59,981 nt of DNA from Skermanella aerolata KACC 11604 (GTDB lineage Bacteria; Pseudomonadota; Alphaproteobacteria; Azospirillales; Azospirillaceae): NCBI RefSeq assembly GCF_000936425.1, contig NZ_AVFK01000038.1:1-59981 (forward strand), written 5' to 3'. A model generated the notes under the pieces. That model was not told the DNA's origin, did not search any database, and saw only the letters and a program-made list of their open reading frames with translations. A program made the position numbers and the translations under genes. Positions 54,119 to 59,981 of the stretch are shown here, one piece after another (the stretch's first letter is position 1; each line of letters opens with the position of its first letter).

Positions 54119-56434
54119 TCATTCCTTCGTTGATTGCAGAAGATCATCGCCCCTGGCGGGGACCGCCTGCAGCCTTCCATCCGGAAGGCCGCTGATTTCC
54201 GCTTTTCGGCCGCCCGGTTGCGCCGTCGGAGACGACATTGCCTGACGCTTCTCACGCTTGAGGCGCTTCTGGATCACCACCGGGCATTTATGATCGTGGT
54301 GATAGAGCATCTGGCAGTGCATGCAGGAGATGCACTCATTGACATTGATGTGCCCTTCCGGATGGATGGACTGGACCGGGCATTCGTTGGCGCAGCGCTG
54401 GCACGGATTGCCGCATTCGCGGTAGCGGCGTAGCCAGTCGAACATGCGCAGGCGCGCGGGAATAGCCAGCGCGGCACCGAGCGGGCACAGATATCGGCAG
54501 AAGAAGCGCTCGATGAACAGGTTCGCAACCAGCAGCCCGACCGCGAAGGTGACGAACGGCCACTCGCGAACGAAACGCAGCACGATCGCCGTCTTGAAGG
54601 GCTCCACCTCGGATACCTGCTCGGCGAATGTGAGAGAGTAGAGCGACAGGCCGAACAGCCCCAGGAAAATGATGTACTTGATCGGCCACAGGCGTTCGTG
54701 CAGGCCCCACGGCACCCGGATCTGCGGCACCTTGAAAAAGGTGCGCCCGATGCGGTTGGTCAGCTCCTGCAAAGCGCCGAACGGGCAGAGCCAGCCGCAG
54801 AAGGCACCCCGCGCCCAGAACAGCATCGACACGGCAACCGCTGACCACAGGAGGAAGACCAGCGGAGACAGCAGGAAATAGTCCCAGCTGAAGCCGGTGA
54901 TCAGCGCGTTCGTGAAGGTTAGAACGTTGACCACCGAGAGCTGTGCCGTCACCCACCAGCCGAGCCAGAACAGCGTGAAGGTCAGGAACGCCAGCCGGAC
55001 ACGGTCGTACAGCCTGGGCCGCTTCACCAGCTGGTGCTGGAAGAAGAAGATGCCAGTCAAGACCCCGAGCGATGTCCCAAGGATTGCGATATCGACCGTC
55101 GAGCTGCGCCAGATCCGTTGCCACAAGGGCTGGTCAGGAGCACCGGTGATCTGTGCTGGAGATGGGATCCCCTGGGCAGGAGCTGCCTGATTTGTGGCAT
55201 CCTCGGCAGGGATGTCCGGTGTGTCGGCCACGACGGCGCGCTGTTCGGTCCTGACATAACGCTCGGGAACCTGATAGGTGACATCGAAGGTCAGGAAGGC
55301 CTTGTCGCGAGCGCCGACGGAGCGCTGCACGAGCAGCTGAAGGCGCCACGGTTCCACCGGGTTCAGTTCGGTCCCTTCCGGGACGGCAAAAATGGAAATT
55401 TCCTGAAAACGGGGTGCCCCATCGGCTGCGATCTGGTTGATCCGCTCGTGATTGCGGTCGCGGAAGCGGATGGTCTCCTGGTCCTGAATGACCTCGATCC
55501 GATCGAAGATGCCGCCCCGGACGTAGCCGGACCCCTTGAAGCTGTAGGATCCGTTGCCGGCAACCAGAATTGCCTGCTGGCCTGGCTTGAGGCGCTTCCG
55601 GAGACGGTCGTAAGCGGTCTCGCCCAGGAGCGAGCGCCCGATCGTCGGCGCACTCACCAGAGCGGTGTAGAGGTCGATGAAGGTGGCATCCGGTTCCCCC
55701 GGCTCCGGCCGCGCGACAGCAGCCTCATTGCCCGACCGGACGAAGGCCTCATTGATGTCGCCGACGGTCAGGTGAAGACGGCGCAGCGAGCCGTCTCCGA
55801 CCAGGCTTTCCCAGTCACGAATTTCCGCAGTCGTCAGGTCAATGGTTCGCGCCGGCCGCGGAATGGCGGCGGTGACTTCAGGCTGCGCACCGCCCAGACC
55901 GCGCAGTTGGGCGACACGGCCGGCTGACCGCATGATGCTGTCGCCCATCACCAGGACGGTGACCGTGGCGCCGCTTACGATGTCCACCGACGTGCCGGTG
56001 TCGGTGGTGGACGATGGCCGCAGCGCATTCCGGCCGATAAAGCCATCGATGAACGCGGTAATTTTACGCTCGGGAATGCCGATCAGAACAATCGGTTCCT
56101 TGTGCTCGACCAGCCTGGCTCCCGCTATCGTGCCATCCAGATCGAGGCCGACTACGATATGGATCGGCTTGCCGGAATACCCAACGGCGTTGACGAAGTC
56201 GGAGTTCAGAAAAGCGTAGCCGAGCAACCGGTCGCCCCGGTAGGCCGGTACCACAGGCGGCGATCCCTGCAGCGGCCCGAAGCGGTCAGCCTCCGGGAAG
56301 ACTTGGGCGGGCTCCACTGTCGCGAGGAAATTGTCCAGATTGGCCGTCTGCTGCGCCGACGATACAGCCGGCAGCATGCAGGTCATGGCGATCACCATGA
56401 AGGTCAGCAGTAAGAGCCGGACTTTACCAGTCAT
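54119..56434 (-). CDS. nosR: NosR, membrane iron-sulfur flavoprotein
   Basis: This 771-residue protein has a signal peptide, a periplasmic FMN domain ([18 protein letters not shown]), a membrane block with [15 protein letters not shown] and [17 protein letters not shown], and two 4Fe-4S clusters ([31 protein letters not shown]). It passes quinol electrons to NosZ and is required for nos expression. The start at 56434 has GGAGGT; the 806-residue frame does not. It is first of the nos operon and a paralogue of NirI. Confidence 0.96.
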   Translation of the reverse strand: MTGKVRLLLLTFMVIAMTCMLPAVSSAQQTANLDNFLATVEPAQVFPEADRFGPLQGSPPVVPAYRGDRLLGYAFLNSDFVNAVGYSGKPIHIVVGLDLDGTIAGARLVEHKEPIVLIGIPERKITAFIDGFIGRNALRPSSTTDTGTSVDIVSGATVTVLVMGDSIMRSAGRVAQLRGLGGAQPEVTAAIPRPARTIDLTTAEIRDWESLVGDGSLRRLHLTVGDINEAFVRSGNEAAVARPEPGEPDATFIDLYTALVSAPTIGRSLLGETAYDRLRKRLKPGQQAILVAGNGSYSFKGSGYVRGGIFDRIEVIQDQETIRFRDRNHERINQIAADGAPRFQEISIFAVPEGTELNPVEPWRLQLLVQRSVGARDKAFLTFDVTYQVPERYVRTEQRAVVADTPDIPAEDATNQAAPAQGIPSPAQITGAPDQPLWQRIWRSSTVDIAILGTSLGVLTGIFFFQHQLVKRPRLYDRVRLAFLTFTLFWLGWWVTAQLSVVNVLTFTNALITGFSWDYFLLSPLVFLLWSAVAVSMLFWARGAFCGWLCPFGALQELTNRIGRTFFKVPQIRVPWGLHERLWPIKYIIFLGLFGLSLYSLTFAEQVSEVEPFKTAIVLRFVREWPFVTFAVGLLVANLFIERFFCRYLCPLGAALAIPARLRMFDWLRRYRECGNPCQRCANECPVQSIHPEGHINVNECISCMHCQMLYHHDHKCPVVIQKRLKREKRQAMSSPTAQPGGRKAEISGLPDGRLQAVPARGDDLLQSTKE

Positions 56435-56494
56435 GTAGCCACCTCCAACTGGGATGATCCCGCGGAAACTGGACTCTTGCGAAGTATCTGCCTG

Positions 56495-56508
56495 TTGCTC
56501 AGTATCAG
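56495..56508. promoter_or_regulatory. NnrR-like box between nosR and the ferritin-like gene
   Basis: TTGCT-CAGT-ATCAG keeps the TTGCT half site seen at nirS/nirI, with an imperfect right half. It is about 61 bases before nosR and 25 bases before the divergent gene. One clear half site only, so the call is weak. Confidence 0.4.
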
Positions 56509-56532
56509 GAAACTGTTTTCGGAGACCGTGTG

Positions 56533-57447
56533 ATGGCATCGTCCTTCAGCCCGACTTCCTGGCATGTTTCCTCGGTGGAGGAACTCATGGCGCTGGCTGA
56601 AGCGCAGGAGCGGCGGGCTGCGATGCGCTACGATCAACTTGCCGCACTCATGGACCGCTTTGGCAGCCGGGAGACGGCAGCGCTGTTCCGACGATTGGCA
56701 GCCATGGAGCGGGAGCACGTCGAGGCCTTGGCCGGCTGGGGTGGTTCCGCGGCTCCGCAAGGGAAAATCCCCGACGGGATGGGAGAAGGAACGGCTATTG
56801 ACAGCGACGAGGTTCCCGCGTCGCTGACCCCCTACCGGGCACTGGCGATCGCGGTCCGGAACGAGGAGCGGGCCTTCAGCCTGCTGACCTATGTCGCGGC
56901 ACATGCGGGAACATCCGAGATACGCGCCCGGGCCGAGGCGCTGGCTCTCGAAGAACTCCAGCATGTGGCGCTGCTGCGCGCCCAGCGACGCAGGGCATTC
57001 CATGTTGAGCGTCACGATGCGCGTGATCATGAGAGGGACATCGAGGCCGCCATACGCTCCACCGCCGACCTGCGGAAAGTTGCCGGAAAGCTGCTGTCCC
57101 GCGTGCTTGAGACCCATGAAGGTCTTGCTCGAGAGCTGGTGGCTATCGGAGATCAGAGGAGAGCGGGTATGATGTCCCGCCTTGCCGCCGATGAACTGGC
57201 CGAAGTCCGGCGGCTCGGCATCCGCTACTCCGGGTCTGAAGCCCAGACTGCCGGAAAGGACGGCACGACAGGATCGGCTGCCCCGTACTCCGACGCCATG
57301 CGACCGGTCGAGGATATGGTTGATATTCTCCTGGCTGTTGCCGAGCGCAGCAAGGACGAAGGGGTTGTGCGCGAGGCACAGCGGCTGAGCGGTCTGGTAA
57401 TCACCTGGTTGGCAGAGTTGCGGGCATATCTTGAAGCGACTGCTTGA
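56533..57447 (+). CDS. Ferritin-like (rubrerythrin-type) diiron protein
   Basis: This 304-residue soluble protein has two helix pairs with diiron ligands: an ERRAAMRYDQLA helix and EREHVEAL (E-x-x-H), then NEERAFSLLTYVA and LEELQHVALL (E-x-x-H). The remainder is helical. Rubrerythrin-type domains handle peroxide or iron; an oxygen- or NO-linked role is possible. It is divergent from nosR with a 98-base shared promoter, so it may be regulated with nos genes. The ATG at 56533 (after GTG at 56530) has GGAG upstream. No specific family name is certain. Confidence 0.82.
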   Translation: MASSFSPTSWHVSSVEELMALAEAQERRAAMRYDQLAALMDRFGSRETAALFRRLAAMEREHVEALAGWGGSAAPQGKIPDGMGEGTAIDSDEVPASLTPYRALAIAVRNEERAFSLLTYVAAHAGTSEIRARAEALALEELQHVALLRAQRRRAFHVERHDARDHERDIEAAIRSTADLRKVAGKLLSRVLETHEGLARELVAIGDQRRAGMMSRLAADELAEVRRLGIRYSGSEAQTAGKDGTTGSAAPYSDAMRPVEDMVDILLAVAERSKDEGVVREAQRLSGLVITWLAELRAYLEATA

Positions 57448-57477
57448 AGCCCCAAAGTCGGTCATTCTTTACTCGTC

Positions 57478-57557
57478 CAATCCCAGTGGGATTGTCTGCG
57501 CTTATGTGACACACGCCCTTGCGGCGAGAAGCCGACTGACTTCTCACCGAAAGGGCG
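57478..57557. terminator. Two hairpins between convergent genes
   Basis: CAATCCC-AGT-GGGATTG at 57478-57494 is followed by a long imperfect stem with arms 57514-57531 and 57540-57557 (18 bp, two mismatches). These likely form a bidirectional terminator for the ferritin-like and cytochrome c genes. Confidence 0.6.
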
Positions 57558-57575
57558 CGCCGCGACTAACGAAGC

Positions 57576-57956
57576 TCAGGAATTCTGTTTCAGGTAGGCA
57601 ATGATGTTCTCCCGCTCATCCTCGCTCTTGATGCCTGGGAATGCCATCTTGTTACCGGGAATGAAGCCCTTCGGGTCGGTGAGGTATTTGTCGAGATTGT
57701 CTTCGGTCCACGTTACATCACCCTCCTTGACGGGCTTGGAGTATGAGTAGCCGTCCACTGTCCCGGCTTTGCGGCCGACGACGCCGTGAAGGTTGGGACC
57801 TACCCGGTTCGCTCCCCCCTGCTCGGCTGTGTGGCAGGCCTTGCACTTGTTGAAAGCCTTTTCTCCGGCTGCCGCGTCGCCTTCAGCTAGCGCGATGGAA
57901 ACGGGAGTTGCTGCGAATAGCACGGCAGCGAATAAGATGGCCTTCCGAATCGTCAT
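57576..57956 (-). CDS. Cytochrome c550 (class I, c2-like)
   Basis: This 126-residue periplasmic protein has a signal peptide (to about residue 24), CKACH at residues 38-42, GPNLHGVVGRKAG, and the axial Met104 in FIPGNKMAFPG. It is a soluble electron carrier between bc1-type complexes and terminal reductases and could feed NirS or NosZ. AGGGGGAA lies before the ATG at 57956; the longer frame lacks a site. Gene name not assigned (cycA/cytC both possible). Confidence 0.92.
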   Translation of the reverse strand: MTIRKAILFAAVLFAATPVSIALAEGDAAAGEKAFNKCKACHTAEQGGANRVGPNLHGVVGRKAGTVDGYSYSKPVKEGDVTWTEDNLDKYLTDPKGFIPGNKMAFPGIKSEDERENIIAYLKQNS

Positions 57957-58331
57957 TTTGTCATTCCCCCTTGCAGTTGTTGTATGTTGCGCGATTATCC
58001 GCAATAGGCGCGTACCGCAGCATAAAGAAGCTTATCTCAAGAATATCCACCACAATGACATAATTTTATAAAACATGCTTTCAGTAAATTCAGTAGGCAA
58101 TCTTTGTTTTATGATTACATAATAGACATTTATTTATATGTAATTATTGATTATCATTATAAAATCGTTGAGTATAAAAATCTTTTTTAGCCCAAAGGAT
58201 CTTGTCATTCTCTCCTTTCTGCAGCAGTAACAACGAATACCTACAGGTCCTATGATAGGAGACATCTGAGTAGCTGTCGTTGCTCCAGAGCAAACTTTCC
58301 GGGAAAATACATGCGAGACAGCGTGTTTCAT
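57957..58331. other. AT-rich intergenic stretch left of the IS1 element
   Basis: These 375 bases are strongly AT-rich from about 58030 to 58200, in contrast to the GC-rich surroundings, and hold no gene. A TTGCG-N8-CGCAA palindrome at 57987-58004 lies near the cytochrome c promoter. Such AT-rich patches are common insertion targets. Confidence 0.6.
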
Positions 58332-59167
58332 GGTGGGTTTCACGACGTAACGATAGATTTTACATATTGGCTGAGCAGATCGGAAGTCGTGGTAAGGTGG
58401 AGTGGAAGATCGTTCTTTTTGCCCGCGCTGCGGCAGCGTTCGGGTGTTAAAGTCCGGACATGCGCGGGGCAAGCAACGGTGGCTGTGTCGGCGCTGCCGA
58501 TACGAGTTCACGCGCCCTGACGGCTATAGCGCACCCGATGAGGTGAAGCAGGCGGCGGTCACGTTGTACGGGTTCGGTTTGTCGCTCAATGCCGTCGGTC
58601 GCCTGCTCAGGAGTGGTGCCCAGTCGGTCATGCGGTGGGTTTGCGCCTACGGTGACCGGAACTCCCGAAGCCGGAGGTCGAGCCGGTGCCGATCATCGAG
58701 ATTGACGAGATGTGGCACTATCTGCAGCGCAAGACGAACCGGGTCTGGATCTGAAAAACCTATGACCGGGCGAAGGACCGGCTGATCGATTGGGAATGCG
58801 GCAAATGTGACGAAGCCACGTGCCGGCGCCTGTTTATGCGTCTGGAACTATGGCGGCCTCGGCTCTACTGCACGGACGACTATACCGTCTACGACACTGT
58901 CTTGCCGATTGGGCGCCATTACGTTGGCAAGGATGAAAGCGTCCGGTTGGAACGCAACAACGGTCATCAGCGGCATTGGGTAGCATCCTGCCGCCGCCGC
59001 TCCATCGTGGTCTCCCGACCCAGCGCGATGATCGATCGGGGTATGGCCTTGTTCGCCCACTTGCACGTCAATCGCGGCGCAAAGCCTGAGATGCAGCGTC
59101 TACCCATCGCTCAGAAAAAGAGGATCAAGATTGCTTAAAAGCCATCATTACGTCGTGAAAGCCTTTC
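58332..59167 (+). mobile_element. IS1-family insertion element, inactive
   Basis: Imperfect terminal inverted repeats sit at about 58332-58362 and 59136-59167 (core TTTCACGACGTAA at both ends). The size of about 836 bp fits the IS1 family. A transposase pseudogene lies inside. I could not find a clear target-site duplication, so the exact ends may be off by a few bases. Confidence 0.75.
58402..59138 (+). pseudogene. IS1-family transposase, frameshifted and interrupted
   Basis: The first frame (from 58402) has the zinc-finger-like start FCPRCGSVRVLKSGHARGKQRWLCRRCRYEF and an HTH. Near 58660 the coding frame shifts to PKPEVEPVPIIEIDEMWHYL, which has an in-frame TGA where a Trp codon is expected (VWI-stop-KTYDRAKDRLIDWE). 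It continues as LYCTDDYTVYDTVLP, GRHYVGKDESVRLERNNGHQRHWVA, which includes DDE residues. Programmed frameshifting exists in IS1, but the internal stop makes this copy inactive. Confidence 0.8.
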
Positions 59168-59482
59168 CGCGCGCGCCTTGTATTTTCCAAGCGCCGGACC
59201 ACTCTACATCCCATGCAGGATACGCACCCCTGTTTCACGCCCATTCCGACATCGCTGCGAGACGTGTCCCGCATGGTGGTCGGGTCGGTCGTGTCCGAAG
59301 GTTGGTAGGAATTGCTGACGGCGCATTCTCCTGAGCATTACGGTCGTCGGATCAGGCGGCGAGGTCAAGGGGCTCGTCATTGGGAGCGACGTGCAGGGTG
59401 TCCCAGCCGTCAACGCGGCGTAGCGTGATCTGGCCGCTGGCGAGCAGGGCCGAGCTATGGCGGAATTTGGGTGACGAGGTGT
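59139..59482. other. Junction between IS1 and IS256 elements
   Basis: These 344 bases hold the right end of the IS1 element and the 3' flank of the IS256-family transposase. A minus-strand frame (59352-59480) reads like a drifted continuation; no separate gene is supported. Confidence 0.45.
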
Positions 59483-59981
59483 TCAGGCGGCGCTGTGTGA
59501 TGCGGGCACTCTGACCTCGATGCCGTCGCGGAATTTGACGCCCTGTATGACTTTGGGCAACTGGTTTTCGCCCTGGAGCCGTCGCCAGGTTCTGGATGCA
59601 GCCGAGATCAGCTTGAAGACCATGAGCTTGGCGGTGTCCTGGGAAAGCGCGCCCTTGGTGCGGACCGTCCGGTGCCGAACCGTGGCAAAGACACTTTCTA
59701 TGGGGTTCGTGGTCCGCACGTGATCCCAATGCTCGGCCGGGAAGCTGTAGAAGGCCAGCAAGGCATCGCGGTCCTTGGTCAGGCACTCGACGGCCCCAGA
59801 GTACTTGGCGCCGTACTTCTTCTCGAAAACGTCGATGGCGTGCTCCGCCGCCTTGAGGTCGGGCGCCATCCAGATCTCCCGCAGGTCCTGCTTGACCGCG
59901 GGCTGGATGGATTTCGCCAACTTGTTGATAACGTTGCCGGTTTTGTGCACCATCCGAACGCAATTGGTACCGTTCGATTTA
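59483..59981 (-). CDS. IS256-family transposase, C-terminal part
   Basis: The gene enters from the right edge. The visible 165 codons hold the C-terminal IS256 block: VHKTGNVINKLAKSIQPAVKQ, WMAPDLKAAEHAIDVFEKKY, LLAFYSFPAEHWDHVRTTNPIES, FATVRHRT and LPKVIQGVKFRDGIEV, which includes the last catalytic Glu (NPIES). The end at 59483 is close to normal. Whether it is complete cannot be seen here. The small fragment at 42230-42492 is from the same family. Confidence 0.85.
   Translation of the reverse strand, partial: KSNGTNCVRMVHKTGNVINKLAKSIQPAVKQDLREIWMAPDLKAAEHAIDVFEKKYGAKYSGAVECLTKDRDALLAFYSFPAEHWDHVRTTNPIESVFATVRHRTVRTKGALSQDTAKLMVFKLISAASRTWRRLQGENQLPKVIQGVKFRDGIEVRVPASHSAA

Noticed and set aside
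57987-58004. TTGCG-N8-CGCAA palindrome before cytochrome c as an NnrR site
   Set aside because: Spacing of 8 bases does not fit the N4 geometry of Crp/Fnr sites.

Overview
The window looks like an alphaproteobacterial chromosome or megaplasmid segment, probably from the Rhodospirillales/Azospirillales (inferred from the high GC content, the NDUFS4-like complex I accessory protein and the NirI/NirX arrangement). Its core is a denitrification and low-oxygen island, with mobile-element debris and toxin-antitoxin (TA) modules between the blocks.

Layout. (a) 1-7.8 kb: the start of inorganic pyrophosphatase, two small unknown proteins, an NDUFS4-like protein, a VOC-fold protein, a solitary bc1-type cytochrome b behind two unknown genes, a DedA membrane protein and a putative RHH/PIN TA pair. 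(b) 7.9-20.2 kb: a cytochrome cd1 nitrite reductase locus, nirX-nirI divergent from nirS-C-F-DL-G-H-J-N, ending tail-to-tail with a Crp/Fnr regulator of NnrR type. (c) 20.3-25.7 kb: ccoG, a short-chain dehydrogenase, a small unknown protein, and norE/norF. norE and norF are separated by a BrnT-type TA insertion flanked by a 224-bp duplication of the norE-norF junction. (d) 25.8-32.7 kb: a LysR regulator divergent from cysJ-cysI-metB-PAS (sulfite reduction and methionine synthesis), then a secreted pentapeptide-repeat protein. (e) 33-46.4 kb: an Mrp-type antiporter operon (mnhAB fused, C, D, E, F, G), a PTS IIA-like protein, two CBS-domain proteins, two universal stress proteins and an Xre/RES TA module whose toxin is broken. 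(f) 46.7-58 kb: a hemerythrin-like protein, the nosRZDFYLX operon, a divergent ferritin-like diiron protein and a cytochrome c550. (g) 58-60 kb: an AT-rich stretch, an IS1-family pseudo-element and an IS256-family transposase running off the end.

How it works together. NirS reduces nitrite to NO with heme d1 made by NirF/DL/G/H/J/N. NosZ reduces N2O to N2, with maturation and electron supply from NosR/D/F/Y/L/X. NorE/NorF are accessory to a NO reductase whose catalytic norCB genes are not in this window. Four FNR-type half-site pairs lie upstream of the cytochrome b cluster, the SDR/norE divergence, a universal stress gene and the hemerythrin gene. Two differently spelled palindromes (TTGCT half site) lie at nirI/nirS and at nosR/ferritin-like, which fits an NnrR protein with an unusual recognition helix. 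nirE and norCBQD are absent here. All calls come from reading the sequence; no database search was run.
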